Assembly: GCA_008501635.1 (NCBI GenBank)
Contig: QQUJ01000006.1
Coordinates: 1-64,000 of the forward strand
Reading direction: 5' to 3'
DNA length: 64,000 nt
DNA from: Pseudomonadota bacterium
GTDB lineage: Bacteria > Pseudomonadota > Gammaproteobacteria > QQUJ01
Below the pieces are notes generated by a model. It worked only from the letters and a program-made list of their open reading frames with translations, was not told the origin of the DNA and did not search any database. This document shows, one piece after another, positions 1-10,165 of this stretch. The translations under genes were made by a program, and so were the position numbers. Position 1 is the stretch's first letter. The number at the start of each line of letters is the position of its first letter.

Positions 1-2
1 AT

Positions 3-71
3 GCCTTGTTTGTACTGAGTGCATTGACCAATCTGTACCTGGCGCGGCGACGATTGCGATGCCCGACATAG
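3..71 (+). CDS. 3' end of an unidentified upstream gene (partial)
   Basis: The reading frame open from the window edge encodes about 22 residues and stops with TAG at 69-71. It reads as a hydrophobic stretch (LFVLSALTNLYLA) followed by an arginine-rich tail (RRRLR), which is typical of the last membrane helix and cytoplasmic end of an inner-membrane protein. Upstream of accB many gammaproteobacteria carry a membrane thiol-disulfide protein or aroQ, but too little is present to identify this gene. It could also be a chance open frame. Confidence 0.3.
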   Translation, partial: ALFVLSALTNLYLARRRLRCPT

Positions 72-247
72 GATTGGTGCGCCTGATAAACCGCAACGGC
101 GCACAAAACGGCTAGAAAACGGCCCATGTTGAGCCGAATACTGCCTGCAAACGCTCCTTATGATGAAAAACACAAACATATTGAATCGGCCGTGCTGGTT
201 TGCATAACTTATTCAGACGTTCCTTAAGATTGATTGGCAGAAGATCA

Positions 248-700
248 ATGGATATTCGCAAAGTCAAGAAACTCATAGAACTACTCGAAGAGTCGGGCAT
301 CGCTGAGTTGGAGATACGCGAGGGCGAGGAGTCCGTGCGCATCAGCCGCAACTCTCAGGCTCCCACTACCACCTATGTAACGGCACCCCAGATGGCCCCG
401 CAATCGGCCACCGCGGCGCCGGTGCCGCATGATGCACCCACGCCACCGGCACCCGTGGAACACCAGGGTCACACGGTAACCGCACCCATGGTGGGCACTT
501 TTTACCGGGCACCTTCGCCGGGGAGCAAGGTATTCGTCGAAGAGGGGCAGAGCGTCAAGGAGGGCGATACGCTCTGCATTATCGAAGCGATGAAGATGCT
601 CAATCAGATCGAGGCCGACCGCTCCGGCGTGATAAAAAAAATTCTCGCGGAAAACGCTCAGCCCGTGGAGTTCGGACAGCCCCTTTTCGTCATCGAGTAA
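248..700 (+). CDS. accB: Biotin carboxyl carrier protein of acetyl-CoA carboxylase
   Basis: Carrier subunit (150 aa) of the acetyl-CoA carboxylase complex, which makes malonyl-CoA for fatty acid synthesis in the cytoplasm. The N-terminal region (1-35, [17 protein letters not shown]) is the AccB oligomerisation part. A Pro/Ala-rich linker at about 38-75 follows, and the C-terminal biotinyl domain holds the EAMKM motif with Lys116 as the biotinylation site. The ATG at 248 is chosen over an upstream in-frame TTG at 200 because AccB proteins begin with MDIRK. It lies 118 bp upstream of accC, as in the usual accBC operon, so the two are probably cotranscribed. Family length and motifs are normal. 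Confidence 0.97.
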   Translation: MDIRKVKKLIELLEESGIAELEIREGEESVRISRNSQAPTTTYVTAPQMAPQSATAAPVPHDAPTPPAPVEHQGHTVTAPMVGTFYRAPSPGSKVFVEEGQSVKEGDTLCIIEAMKMLNQIEADRSGVIKKILAENAQPVEFGQPLFVIE

Positions 701-818
701 CTGGCGGACAGGGGTTCGCGCAGACAACGGGCGGTGTGGCCCCTGCGGCAGACCGACAAATGCGGGCGACAACTCCTATGGGCAAGCACTCGACATCACC
801 CAACCACAGAAATCACTC

Positions 819-2168
819 ATGCTGGACAAAATAGTCATCGCCAACCGCGGAGAGATCGCACTGCGCATCCAACGCGCCTGCCGCGAACTGGGCATCAAGA
901 CCGTCGCCGTTCATTCCATTGCGGACCGCGAACTGAAGCATGTGCGGCTGGCCGACGAGTCGGTCTGCATTGGGCCGGCGCCCTCCGTCGATAGCTATCT
1001 CAACATCCCCGCAATCATCAGCGCCGCGGAAGTGACTGATGCTGTCGCCATACACCCCGGCTATGGCTTTCTTTCCGAGAATGCGGATTTCGCCGAACGC
1101 GTTGAACAGAGTGGGTTTATCTTCATCGGTCCACGCCCCGAGACCATTCGCCTGATGGGCGACAAGGTCTCCGCCATTGCGGCGATGAAGCGTGCCGGGG
1201 TGCCGTGCGTCCCCGGCTCCGATGATCCGCTGGGTGAAGATATCGAAGAGAACATGCGCATGGCCCGCAAGATCGGCTACCCGGTGATCATCAAGGCGGC
1301 CGGGGGTGGCGGTGGGCGCGGTATGCGCGTGGTCCATACCGAGGGCAATCTGCAGAACGCCATATCGATGACTCGCAGTGAAGCCGCTTCCGCTTTCGGC
1401 AATGACATGGTCTACATGGAGAAATTTCTGGAAAATCCACGCCACGTGGAGTTTCAGGTGCTCGCCGACGAACACGGCAACGCCGTGCATCTTGGTGAAC
1501 GCGACTGCTCCATGCAACGCCGCCACCAGAAAGTCATCGAAGAGGCACCGGCACCCGGCCTCAGCAACGACCAACGCAACGCAATGGGCGAGCGCTGCGC
1601 CGCTGCCTGTCGCGAGATCGGCTATCGCGGTGCGGGAACGTTCGAGTTTCTCTACGAGAACGGTGAGTTCTATTTCATCGAGATGAACACCCGCGTTCAG
1701 GTGGAGCACCCGGTCACCGAAATGATCACCGGCATCGATATCGTGCGGGAACAACTGCTGGTTGCGGCGGGTCGACCACTGAGCTTCAAACAGGACCAGG
1801 TCCGCATCACCGGGCACGCCATCGAGTGCCGCATCAATGCGGAAAACCCTGACAACTTCATGCCCTGCCCCGGCACGATCACGCAGTATCACATGCCCGG
1901 CGGCCCCGGCATCCGCATGGATTCACACCTCTACAGCGGCTATACCGTCCCGCCCTACTACGATTCGCTCATTGGCAAGCTGATCGCCCATGGCGATAGC
2001 CGCGCCTCCGCGCTGGCACGCATGCGCACGGCCCTGAGTGAGATCGTGATCGGCGGCATCGAGACCAATGTTCCCCTGCATCTGCAAATCATCAATGACG
2101 CGGCCTTCCAGGCCGGCGGCACCAACATCCACTACCTGGAGCAACAGCTGCGTTTGCGCAAGCACTGA
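819..2168 (+). CDS. accC: Biotin carboxylase subunit of acetyl-CoA carboxylase
   Basis: ATP-grasp enzyme (449 aa, the normal length) that carboxylates the biotin on AccB using bicarbonate and ATP. The N-terminal biotin carboxylase domain begins [16 protein letters not shown]. The glycine-rich ATP-binding loop [12 protein letters not shown] is at about residues 159-170. The catalytic [14 protein letters not shown] segment is at about 288-301, and the C-terminal biotin-carboxylase domain follows. It lies downstream of accB on the same strand, and prmA starts 51 bp after its stop, so accB-accC-prmA is likely one transcription unit. Confidence 0.98.
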   Translation: MLDKIVIANRGEIALRIQRACRELGIKTVAVHSIADRELKHVRLADESVCIGPAPSVDSYLNIPAIISAAEVTDAVAIHPGYGFLSENADFAERVEQSGFIFIGPRPETIRLMGDKVSAIAAMKRAGVPCVPGSDDPLGEDIEENMRMARKIGYPVIIKAAGGGGGRGMRVVHTEGNLQNAISMTRSEAASAFGNDMVYMEKFLENPRHVEFQVLADEHGNAVHLGERDCSMQRRHQKVIEEAPAPGLSNDQRNAMGERCAAACREIGYRGAGTFEFLYENGEFYFIEMNTRVQVEHPVTEMITGIDIVREQLLVAAGRPLSFKQDQVRITGHAIECRINAENPDNFMPCPGTITQYHMPGGPGIRMDSHLYSGYTVPPYYDSLIGKLIAHGDSRASALARMRTALSEIVIGGIETNVPLHLQIINDAAFQAGGTNIHYLEQQLRLRKH

Positions 2169-2219
2169 GCACGGTCGCCGGTGCTATCTCGAGCGTTCAG
2201 CGGCATGAGCTGAGCTGAT

Positions 2220-3101
2220 ATGCCCTGGACCCAACTGACCATCGCCTCGACCGCCGAGCGCACCGAACTCCTGACCAGGACATTGGAGGCGGCCGGGGCG
2301 CTCGCGGTTACGCTGGTGGATGCAGCCGATCATCCCGTCCTCGAACCCGGCCCCGGTGAAACGCCTGTATGGCCCGCCACGCAAGTGGTGGCGTTGTTTC
2401 CTGCAGATACCGATCTTGCGCCCCTGCAGGCCGCACTCTCGCCCCATCTGACGCTCACCGAGCAACGCTCCTGGTGCAGCGCGACGCTGGAGGATCAGAC
2501 CTGGGAACGAACCTGGCTGGAACATTTTCACCCGTTGCGCTTTGGCCAGCGACTCTGGGTCTGCCCCAGCGATCAGCAGCCACCCGTTACCGATGCGGTG
2601 ATCGTGCGCCTCGATCCAGGTCTCGCCTTCGGCACCGGCACGCATCCCACCACCGCGTTGTGCCTGGAGTGGTTGGACGGAACGCCACTGACCGGCAAAA
2701 CAATGATCGATTACGGCTGCGGATCGGGCATTCTCGCGGTCGCCGCCGCGAAGCTCGGGGTGGCAGCGATACGTGCGGTCGATATCGATCCCCAGGCATT
2801 GGTCGCAACTTGCGAAAACGCTGCACGCAATGCCGTCGAGCAGCGCATTGACACCTGTTTACCCCGGGACCTGGAGCGCACCCCGGCGGATCTGGTCGTC
2901 GCCAATATTCTTGCCGGCCCATTGGCTGAGTTGGCGCCCGAACTCATCACCCTGCTCAAACCCGGCGGAGATCTCGTCCTCTCGGGTCTGCTCGGCAGCC
3001 AGGTGAGCACGGTGCAAAACGCTTACGGCCCGGCTGTCACCTGGTCTCCACCCGCCTTTCAAGCGGAGTGGGCGCGCCTTCACGGCGTGCGTGCCGGCTG
3101 A
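2220..3101 (+). CDS. prmA: Ribosomal protein L11 methyltransferase
   Basis: SAM-dependent methyltransferase (293 aa) that trimethylates ribosomal protein L11. The N-terminal substrate-recognition part (1-about 95, MPWTQLTI..) contains the conserved EDQTWERTWLEHF segment. The Rossmann methyltransferase domain carries LDPGLAFGTGTHPTT at about 127-141, motif I as DYGCGSGILAVAA at about 163-175, and the NILAGPL motif. It follows accC in the same orientation, the order found in many gammaproteobacteria. The start is the first ATG, 51 bp after accC. Confidence 0.96.
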   Translation: MPWTQLTIASTAERTELLTRTLEAAGALAVTLVDAADHPVLEPGPGETPVWPATQVVALFPADTDLAPLQAALSPHLTLTEQRSWCSATLEDQTWERTWLEHFHPLRFGQRLWVCPSDQQPPVTDAVIVRLDPGLAFGTGTHPTTALCLEWLDGTPLTGKTMIDYGCGSGILAVAAAKLGVAAIRAVDIDPQALVATCENAARNAVEQRIDTCLPRDLERTPADLVVANILAGPLAELAPELITLLKPGGDLVLSGLLGSQVSTVQNAYGPAVTWSPPAFQAEWARLHGVRAG

Positions 3102-3164
3102 TCCTCGGTTGGGCTTGTAGACGCCTCGCGTTATGCTGTATCAAAACCTGACCGCCGAGTAACC

Positions 3165-4904
3165 GTGAGTCCACAAAAACTCGTCACCCAATGTCCCCAT
3201 TGCGACACCCGCTTTCGCATCACTGAGGCGCAACTGGATGCCGCTGGCGGCAAAGCGCGATGCAGCCGTTGCCATCGGGTATTCAATGCACGCGCCTATC
3301 TGCAGGAAGGCGTCGGCAAAGCATCGCGTGGGGAAGCCGCCCATCGAGGGCGGCGCGAGACAGCGTCTGCCCCACAACCCGCCCCGCCGCCCGTGGAAAC
3401 GGAACGCCCTGGGCTCACAGCCACGCCCTCGACCGATCTCGACATCGAATCCTCTGTGGCAGCGGACACCGGCATCGCGCAGGTGGATTTTGAGCTGGCG
3501 AGCGACTTCGGCGCCCCCGAGGATCCGTTTCCGTCGCAGCGACCGGCTGATGAGCCCACCCCTGAATTCCAACCCGTCGATACCCCGCCGCCCACACCGG
3601 AAACCGCCCAAACAGACGAGAGCACATTCGCCTTTGACGCCGCATCCTGGGAATCGCCACCTGAAGCGGATGCGATCGACTCGGCGGTCGACGCTGCCGG
3701 GGAGCAGGCACCGGCCGGGGAGTTCGATTTCGACCTCGCCGGACTGGCGGGCGACCACGCTGCCGACGAATCCGGCTTAACGTCCGAGTTCGAACATTCG
3801 CTGACGGAGGATGCCGACGCCGGGGAGATCGAATTCGACTTCCGCGAGCCGGCCAGCGACGAAGTCGCCACGGCTGAACGCGCCGAAGACGAGGAGACAA
3901 CCCTCGGATTGCCCCCCTGGTCTTTCGATTCACCCGAAACAACCGATCCGTTGTTCGCCAGCATTGCCGAAATCGACACGATGGAGGTGAATGACTACAC
4001 CGGCGACGCCCCCGAGTCACTCCCGGATTTGGCGGCAACCGCCGCCGAACCAACCAGCAACAGGCCAACAGCAGATCAAGAGTCTGTGGACGACGGCGCG
4101 CTCGACAACAGCGATGAGCCTGAGAGCAGCTACGAGCAGGCCATCGACGCTTTGCAAGCGAACGATTCGGTAACCGAATCGTTGTTCGCCGGCTGGGGAC
4201 ACGCCGCGGCGCAGGAACCCACCGATCAGCCTCAATTCGCTGACGAGGTGCCCCAGGTCGAAGTCGAGGCATTATCCCCCTCCGACGCCACGGCGCTCTT
4301 CGATGAACCCGAGCCCGATCTGCCCGAGTCCGACGCGCCGCCGCCGCTTCCTGAGACCGACGAACGTCGCACAGAACCTTACAGCAGCGCATTGGCGCAA
4401 GAGCTGGAAGCAACCCTCACCCAGCGCAAGCGGCAACTCCCCACCCTGCTCTTCGGGACGGGATCGCTCATTCTGCTGGCGCTGCTGCTGGTTCAGGCGG
4501 GCAACACCTTTCGCGCCGAAATCAGCCAATACCCCGCCTTGGCGCCGATTGCCGGCCGGTTCTGCGAAGGCCAGGAGTGTGTAGCGCCGGAAAAGCGCGC
4601 GCCTGAAAGAATCCGCATCGTCAATCGCGACGTCCGCCCCCACCCCGAAGTGGCCGGGGCGCTACTGATTTCGCTCAGCTTTGTAAACGAAGCCGAGTTC
4701 CCCCAGGCCTATCCGACGTTGGAAGTAAGCTTTTCTGATATCCACGCTCAACTGATCGCGCTGCGCCGCTTTCAGCCCGCCGAGTACCTGGGAGGCGAGC
4801 GCCGATCTTCCAGTCCGCTTCCGCCGGGCGAACTGGTGGCGCTCAGCCTGAGCATCGTCGATCCCGGCGAACAGGGTGTCAGCTTCCGTTTCGAGTTTTA
4901 CTAG
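3165..4904 (+). CDS. DUF3426 zinc-finger membrane protein
   Basis: Protein of 579 aa starting at GTG. It begins with an MJ0042-type zinc ribbon (CPHCDTRF .. CSRCHRVF, residues about 10-42), then a very acidic low-complexity region of roughly 370 residues rich in Asp, Glu, Pro and Ala. One transmembrane helix lies at about 425-446 (LLFGTGSLILLALLLVQ), followed by a C-terminal DUF3426 domain of about 130 residues with the family's beta-rich pattern. It sits between prmA and dusB-fis, where DUF3426 proteins commonly occur. Function is unknown; the architecture (cytoplasmic Zn ribbon, one helix, outer domain) suggests a membrane-anchored sensor or scaffold. The acidic linker is unusually long. 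Confidence 0.9.
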   Translation: MSPQKLVTQCPHCDTRFRITEAQLDAAGGKARCSRCHRVFNARAYLQEGVGKASRGEAAHRGRRETASAPQPAPPPVETERPGLTATPSTDLDIESSVAADTGIAQVDFELASDFGAPEDPFPSQRPADEPTPEFQPVDTPPPTPETAQTDESTFAFDAASWESPPEADAIDSAVDAAGEQAPAGEFDFDLAGLAGDHAADESGLTSEFEHSLTEDADAGEIEFDFREPASDEVATAERAEDEETTLGLPPWSFDSPETTDPLFASIAEIDTMEVNDYTGDAPESLPDLAATAAEPTSNRPTADQESVDDGALDNSDEPESSYEQAIDALQANDSVTESLFAGWGHAAAQEPTDQPQFADEVPQVEVEALSPSDATALFDEPEPDLPESDAPPPLPETDERRTEPYSSALAQELEATLTQRKRQLPTLLFGTGSLILLALLLVQAGNTFRAEISQYPALAPIAGRFCEGQECVAPEKRAPERIRIVNRDVRPHPEVAGALLISLSFVNEAEFPQAYPTLEVSFSDIHAQLIALRRFQPAEYLGGERRSSSPLPPGELVALSLSIVDPGEQGVSFRFEFY

Positions 4905-5190
4905 AACCCGTGCTTCACCGCGCGGAGCCCTTACATCGGATTGATTCTCATCGCCGCGAACGGCGCTTTCACGCCAAACTGTTTGAAGGTAAACTGTCCG
5001 CCCCCTCAGGTCATGGTCTCGCTCGCCGTCCAACAACCGGCAGATCGGATCGGCGGCCTTGGGAGGCACAGGAGTCCTCACCGGGTACCGGCTGAACAGC
5101 GCGCCCGGATCGAGACCACAGCTGAAAAACGAGGCGACAACACCCCGGAAAATAAGATGCGGTTCGGGCCACTGCCACCCGCACAGTGTT

Positions 5191-6177
5191 ATGCAGATTG
5201 GATCCTACAAACTAACCAACAACCTGGTCCTTGCCCCCATGGCCGGCGTAACGGATCGTCCGTTCCGGCTGCTCTGCCGCCACTTCGGCGCTGGACTGGC
5301 GGTCTCGGAGATGGTCTCTGCCAACTCCTTGCTGTGGGGTAGCGAAAAGACCAGGCGCCGCGCCGATCATAGCGGTGAACCTGAACCGCGCTCGGTGCAG
5401 ATACTCGGTGCCGACCCGGGGATGATGGCCGCGGCCGCGCGCCACAATGTCGCCAACGGGGCCGAGATCATCGACATCAACATGGGGTGTCCCGCCAAGA
5501 AAATATGCAACGCGGCCGCCGGATCGGCATTGCTCCGTGATGAACCTCTGGTCCGCAGGATTCTCGAGGCGGTGGTAGGCGCCGTCGATGTCCCGGTGAC
5601 CCTCAAGATCCGTACCGGGTGGGATGCCCAGAATCGCAACGGGGTACGCGTCGCGCAGCTGGCCGAGCAGGCCGGCATCCAGGCCCTGGCCATTCATGGG
5701 CGCACCCGCGCCTGCGGATACTCGGGCGACGCCGAGTACGAAACCATACGCGCCATCAAGGCGGCTGTATCGATCCCCGTCATTGCCAATGGCGATATCC
5801 GCACACCGCAAAAGGCGCAGGAGGTACTGGCCTACACCGGCGCCGATGGCATCATGATCGGTCGCGCCGCCCAGGGGCGCCCGTGGATCTTTCGCGAAAT
5901 CGACCACTATCTGCGCACCGGCCAGGAGCTTGCGCCTCCCGCGCTGGAAGAACTGCGCGCTGTGCTGCGTGGACATCTGCACGCACTTTACCGTTTTTAC
6001 GGGGAACACACCGGCGCCCTCATGGCTCGCAAGCATGCGGCCTGGTACACCAAGGGACTGCCGCATGGCGCCTCTTTCCGGCGCGCCATCAATGGGGAGA
6101 CATCCACCGCCAGGCAGCTTGCGCTGATGGATGAATTTTTCGACCGCCTCGGGGACCAGAAGGAGTTGGCGGCGTGA
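5191..6177 (+). CDS. dusB: tRNA-dihydrouridine synthase B
   Basis: FMN-dependent enzyme (328 aa) that reduces uridine to dihydrouridine in tRNA. The FMN-binding start reads LAPMAGVTDRPFR, the catalytic cysteine lies in NMGCPAKK at about residue 100, and KIRTGW, HGRTR and NGDI are the further phosphate- and FMN-binding motifs of the TIM barrel. The frame is open back to 5059, but the ATG at 5191 (MQIGSYKL) matches the family start and the upstream part has no resemblance to Dus proteins. Its stop overlaps the fis start by 4 bp, which is the conserved dusB-fis operon. Confidence 0.96.
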   Translation: MQIGSYKLTNNLVLAPMAGVTDRPFRLLCRHFGAGLAVSEMVSANSLLWGSEKTRRRADHSGEPEPRSVQILGADPGMMAAAARHNVANGAEIIDINMGCPAKKICNAAAGSALLRDEPLVRRILEAVVGAVDVPVTLKIRTGWDAQNRNGVRVAQLAEQAGIQALAIHGRTRACGYSGDAEYETIRAIKAAVSIPVIANGDIRTPQKAQEVLAYTGADGIMIGRAAQGRPWIFREIDHYLRTGQELAPPALEELRAVLRGHLHALYRFYGEHTGALMARKHAAWYTKGLPHGASFRRAINGETSTARQLALMDEFFDRLGDQKELAA

Positions 6178-6446
6178 ACAGAAAAACGACTGATACATCA
6201 AAAACCGAAACCCTGCGCGACTGCGTTCATCGTTCGCTCGACGGGTATTTCGCACAAATGGACGGCCACCCCGCCAGTGATCTCTATCAGCTGGTGATGG
6301 GCGAAATCGAGCCGCCCCTGCTGGAGTGTGTGATGCGCCACTGCGGCGGCAACCAGACCCGGGCGGCTTCGATTCTGGGATTGAGCCGCAGCACGCTGCG
6401 CAAGAAACTTCGTGCCTACGGCTTGGAGACACCCACCGTCCCGTGA
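6174..6446 (+). CDS. fis: DNA-binding protein Fis
   Basis: Nucleoid-associated factor (90 aa; E. coli Fis is 98). The C-terminal helix-turn-helix is clear: [21 protein letters not shown] at about residues 60-80. The N-terminal part contains the dimerisation helices ([12 protein letters not shown]). It starts with GTG at 6174, and GTGA overlaps the dusB stop, so it depends on dusB transcription and probably on coupled translation. Fis bends DNA and controls rRNA promoters, replication and recombination. Confidence 0.95.
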   Translation: MNRKTTDTSKTETLRDCVHRSLDGYFAQMDGHPASDLYQLVMGEIEPPLLECVMRHCGGNQTRAASILGLSRSTLRKKLRAYGLETPTVP

Positions 6447-6546
6447 AAGCGGGCGCCGACGGCGCCCTGGCGGAGACTCCGCACCCCGCGTTCCTGCTAC
6501 GCGACACCAGAGTGCTGTTTTTCGTCAACCAGACCAGAAAGTAGCC

Positions 6547-8115
6547 ATGTCCAAGATTGAACGCGCCCTGATCAGCGTCTCCGACAAAACTGGAATCGTC
6601 GAATTCGCCCAGGGCTTGGCGGAACTCGGAGTCGAGATCCTCTCCACCGGGGGCACCGCCAAGCTGCTGTCGGAAAATCACATCGCCGTCGTCGAGGTCT
6701 CGGACTACACCGGTTTTCCAGAGATGATGGACGGCCGTCTGAAGACCTTGCACCCGAGAATCCACGGCGGATTACTGGGCCGCCGCGGGACCGACGAGGC
6801 GGCGATGCACGAGCATGGCATCAAGCCCATCGATCTCGTGGTGGTCAACCTCTACCCTTTCGAACAGACCATCGCCCGTACCGATTGCAACCTGGCGACG
6901 GCCATCGAGAACATCGACATTGGCGGCCCCACCATGCTGCGGGCTGCCGCCAAAAACCACCGCGACGTCGCGGTGGTTGTGGATGCCGGCGACTACGAGA
7001 TCCTGCTTGGTGAACTGCAGGAGAGTGGCGGCCTGCTCGAGGCGGACACCCGGTTCCGTCTCGCGGTGAAAACCTTCGAGCACACGGCTCGCTATGATGG
7101 GGCCATCGCCAACTACCTGGGCAGCATTTCCGATTCCGGGGAGCGCGTCACCTTCCCGCACACCTTCAATGTGCAATTCCGCAAGATGCAGGAGATGCGT
7201 TACGGGGAAAACCCTCACCAGGACGCAGCCTTCTATGTCGAGCACCGCCCGAGCGAACCGAGCATCGCCACCGCGCGCCAACTGCAGGGCAAGGAACTCT
7301 CTTTCAATAACATCGCCGACGCCGACGCCGCCCTGGAGTGCGTGAAAAGTTTCGACGGCGAAACGGCCTGCGTCATCGTCAAGCACGCCAATCCCTGTGG
7401 TGTCGCCTTAGGGGGCGATCTCCTCGAATCCTACGATCGCGCCTACCAGACCGACCCCACATCGGCCTTCGGCGGCATCATCGCCTTCAACCGCATGGTG
7501 GATGACGTCACCGCGCAGGAGATCCTCAACCGTCAGTTCGTCGAGGTGATCATTGCCCCGCGTTTCGACGGCGACGCGTTGGAGATTCTGGCGAAAAAAC
7601 CCAATGTGCGGGTCCTCGAATGCGGCGCCTGGGGCGAGAGCCGCGTTCCGAGCTTCGATTACAAACGCGTCAACGGCGGCCTGCTGGTGCAGGATCGCGA
7701 TCTTGGCAGTGTCACGCGTGCTGAGCTCAAAGTGGTCACCCAGCGCGCCCCCACCGAACGGGAGCTGGGCGATCTGCTGTTCGCCTGGAAAGTGGTGAAG
7801 TTCGTCAAATCCAACGCCATCGTCTATTGCCGCGGCGGCCAGACCATCGGCATCGGTGCCGGTCAGATGAGCCGCGTCTACTCGGCGCGCATCGCCGGCA
7901 TCAAAGCGGCCGATGAGGGACTGGAAGTGAAAAGCTCGGTGATGGCCTCCGATGCCTTCTTCCCCTTCCGCGACGGTATCGACTCGGCGGCGCGGGCCGG
8001 CATCACCGCCGTTATTCAACCCGGTGGATCGATGCGCGACGAAGAGACCATCGCCGCCGCCAACGAACACGGCATGGCCATGGTGTTCACCGGGATGCGA
8101 CATTTTCGGCATTGA
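6547..8115 (+). CDS. purH: Bifunctional AICAR formyltransferase / IMP cyclohydrolase
   Basis: Enzyme (522 aa) for the last two steps of IMP synthesis. The N-terminal MGS-like IMP cyclohydrolase domain (1-about 150) begins [15 protein letters not shown] with STGGTAKLL and DGRVKTLHP-like residues. The C-terminal AICAR formyltransferase domain carries [19 protein letters not shown] and the final [12 protein letters not shown] segment. The start is the ATG at 6547; the longer open frame back to 6412 overlaps fis and is not part of the family. purD lies downstream in the same direction with the small MaoC gene between them. Confidence 0.97.
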   Translation: MSKIERALISVSDKTGIVEFAQGLAELGVEILSTGGTAKLLSENHIAVVEVSDYTGFPEMMDGRLKTLHPRIHGGLLGRRGTDEAAMHEHGIKPIDLVVVNLYPFEQTIARTDCNLATAIENIDIGGPTMLRAAAKNHRDVAVVVDAGDYEILLGELQESGGLLEADTRFRLAVKTFEHTARYDGAIANYLGSISDSGERVTFPHTFNVQFRKMQEMRYGENPHQDAAFYVEHRPSEPSIATARQLQGKELSFNNIADADAALECVKSFDGETACVIVKHANPCGVALGGDLLESYDRAYQTDPTSAFGGIIAFNRMVDDVTAQEILNRQFVEVIIAPRFDGDALEILAKKPNVRVLECGAWGESRVPSFDYKRVNGGLLVQDRDLGSVTRAELKVVTQRAPTERELGDLLFAWKVVKFVKSNAIVYCRGGQTIGIGAGQMSRVYSARIAGIKAADEGLEVKSSVMASDAFFPFRDGIDSAARAGITAVIQPGGSMRDEETIAAANEHGMAMVFTGMRHFRH

Positions 8116-8121
8116 GTTTTT

Positions 8122-8197
8122 TCTCGCGCCAAGCCGCCAAGTCCGCAAAGGAATATCGGACGCTTCACCGGGCGCCTCCTGGCGTCTTGGCGCGAGA
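8122..8197 (+). repeat. Dispersed palindromic repeat, copy 1
   Basis: Imperfect palindrome in the purH-MaoC gap with perfect 12-base outer arms, TCTCGCGCCAAG at 8122-8133 and CTTGGCGCGAGA at 8186-8197. It belongs to the family seen at 8667-8754, 11849-11937 and 20608-20681. The RNA could fold into a long hairpin. REP/BIME-like behaviour is inferred, not shown. Confidence 0.7.
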
Positions 8198-8215
8198 TCC
8201 AGCCCGATTCAGACC

Positions 8216-8650
8216 ATGGACTACCGACTGACCACTTTTGACGACCTGGCCGTGGGCCAGGAAGCGGACTTCACCAAAACCGTCACCGAGGCGGACATCG
8301 ACCATTTTGTCGCCATAACGGGTGACACCAACCCGCTGCATGTGGATGCTGAGTTTGCCGGGCAGACCTTTTTCGGCGAGCGCATTGCCCACGGCATGCT
8401 GTCGGCCGCGCTGTTTTCCACCCTGGTGGGGCTGCACTTGCCGGGCATTGGCGCGATCTATCGCTCGCAGACGCTGCAATTCCTGCGTCCGGTCCATATC
8501 GGTGACACGATCACCGCGCGCTTGCGCATTACCGCCATCGATCGCGAAGCCGAACGCATCGAAATGGAGAGCTGGATCGACAATCAGCGCGGCGAACGCG
8601 TCATCGAAGGCACGACCGTGGCGAGCCTGCTGCGGAAGTTGAAGAAGTGA
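8216..8650 (+). CDS. MaoC-like hot-dog hydratase
   Basis: Small protein of 144 aa with the single hot-dog fold of (R)-specific enoyl-CoA hydratases (PhaJ/MaoC-like). The hydratase motif is visible as [20 protein letters not shown], followed by [16 protein letters not shown], including the catalytic Asp/His pair of the family. The in-frame sequence extends upstream to 7952 inside purH, but ATG 8216 ([11 protein letters not shown]) is the natural start. It probably hydrates a trans-2-enoyl-CoA, for polyhydroxyalkanoate supply or fatty acid breakdown; the substrate cannot be read from sequence. It is flanked on both sides by copies of the dispersed palindrome. Confidence 0.88.
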   Translation: MDYRLTTFDDLAVGQEADFTKTVTEADIDHFVAITGDTNPLHVDAEFAGQTFFGERIAHGMLSAALFSTLVGLHLPGIGAIYRSQTLQFLRPVHIGDTITARLRITAIDREAERIEMESWIDNQRGERVIEGTTVASLLRKLKK

Positions 8651-8666
8651 TGATAGAGCGCTGGTC

Positions 8667-8754
8667 TCGCGCCAAGACGCAAGGGCGCCACGACCGCAAA
8701 GGGTTAACGAAGAACTTTCTTGGCGACTCTTCGCGTCCTGGCGTCTTGGCGCGA
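8667..8754 (+). repeat. Dispersed palindromic repeat, copy 2
   Basis: Palindrome between the MaoC-like gene and purD. The perfect 14-base arms are TCGCGCCAAGACGC (8667-8680) and GCGTCTTGGCGCGA (8741-8754), with internal CGCAAAGG and CTTGGCGACTC segments. Same family as the copies at 8122, 11849 and 20608. Confidence 0.75.
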
Positions 8755-8786
8755 ACCCCAAACGCAATGAATATTGGAGCCACACA

Positions 8787-10079
8787 ATGAAAGTACTGGT
8801 TATCGGCGGCGGTGGTCGCGAACACGCATTGGCCTGGAAGCTGACCCAATCGCCCAGGGTGGAGCGCGTTTACGTCGCCCCCGGCAACGCCGGTACCGCG
8901 CACGAGCCGCGGATGGAGAACGTGCCCATCGGCGCCGAAGATATTGCCAGTCTGATCCACTTCGCACAGGAGGCACAGATCGCATTCACGGTAGTCGGCC
9001 CGGAGGCGCCCCTGGTCGCCGGCATCGTCGATGCCTTCGCGGTGGCGGGCTTGCGCTGCTTCGGCCCGACGCGAGGCGCAGCCCAGCTGGAGGGCTCCAA
9101 GGCTTTTACCAAGGACTTCCTGGCCCGCCACCGCATCCCCAGCGCCTGGTATCAGGTGTTTACCGAGGTCGAACCCGCGATCGCCTACATTCGCGAAAAG
9201 GGTGCGCCCATAGTCGTCAAGGCCGATGGGCTGGCCGCCGGCAAGGGAGTGATCGTCGCGCAAAATGAAAACGAGGCAATTGCCGCCGTGCGCGACATGC
9301 TGGCGGATAACGTCTTCGGAGCAGCGGGCAGCCGCGTGGTCATCGAAGAGTTTCTGCGTGGCGAGGAAGCGAGCTTTATCGTGATGGTCGACGGCGAGCA
9401 CATTCTGCCCATGGCCAGTTCGCAGGACCACAAGGCGCGCGATGACGGCGATCGGGGCCCCAACACGGGCGGCATGGGCGCCTACTCGCCGGCACCGGTG
9501 GTCACACCCGAGATGCACCAGCGAATCATGACCGATGTCATCGAGCCGACAGTGCGCGGCATGGCCGCCGAGGGGTATCCCTATACCGGCTTTCTCTATG
9601 CTGGCGTCATGATCGACGCTGATGGCGTTCCCAAGGTACTGGAGTACAACTGCCGGTTCGGCGATCCGGAGACCCAACCCATCATGCTGCGGCTGCGTTC
9701 CGATTTCGCCGTACTCATCGAGGCGGCTTTGGACCAGCGTCTGGAGCAGGCGGCCGCAGAGTGGGACCCCCGCGCCAGCCTCGGCGTCGTGCTGGCCGCC
9801 GGCGGCTATCCCGCCAGCTACCGTAAAGGCGACGCGATCGACGGCCTCCCCTCGGAGGAGGAGACCGATACCAAGGTGTTTCATGCCGGCACCGCCGAGA
9901 AAGGGGGCAGGGTGGTCACCAACGGTGGCCGTGTCCTCTGTGCGTGCGCCCTGGGCGCGACCGTCGGCGAGGCACAACGGCGCGCCTATCAACTCGTCCG
10001 GCGCATCCACTGGGACGATGTCTACTATCGCAGCGATATCGGCTATCGGGCCGTGGCGCGGGAGAAGGCGGGCAATTAG
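8787..10079 (+). CDS. purD: Phosphoribosylamine-glycine ligase
   Basis: GAR synthetase (430 aa), second step of purine synthesis, joining glycine to phosphoribosylamine with ATP. The N-terminal domain starts MKVLVIGGGGREHALAWKL. The ATP-grasp domain contains VKADGLAAGKGV at about 146-157, the SSQDHKARDDGDRGPNTGGMGAY stretch, and LEYNCRFGDPE at about 286-296. Length and motifs are typical. It is downstream of purH in the usual gammaproteobacterial order, here separated by a MaoC-like gene. Confidence 0.97.
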   Translation: MKVLVIGGGGREHALAWKLTQSPRVERVYVAPGNAGTAHEPRMENVPIGAEDIASLIHFAQEAQIAFTVVGPEAPLVAGIVDAFAVAGLRCFGPTRGAAQLEGSKAFTKDFLARHRIPSAWYQVFTEVEPAIAYIREKGAPIVVKADGLAAGKGVIVAQNENEAIAAVRDMLADNVFGAAGSRVVIEEFLRGEEASFIVMVDGEHILPMASSQDHKARDDGDRGPNTGGMGAYSPAPVVTPEMHQRIMTDVIEPTVRGMAAEGYPYTGFLYAGVMIDADGVPKVLEYNCRFGDPETQPIMLRLRSDFAVLIEAALDQRLEQAAAEWDPRASLGVVLAAGGYPASYRKGDAIDGLPSEEETDTKVFHAGTAEKGGRVVTNGGRVLCACALGATVGEAQRRAYQLVRRIHWDDVYYRSDIGYRAVAREKAGN

Positions 10080-10165
10080 CCCGGCGCAATAGCTTCAATT
10101 CCATACATTGACTCAGGTCAACTCGATTTGGCCGTGCCCCATCGGCCCGGTAGAATGCAGCGCCT

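Noticed and set aside
813-1892. 359-codon minus-strand frame over accC
   Set aside because: A shadow of accC with low-complexity His/Ala/Asp content and no domain.
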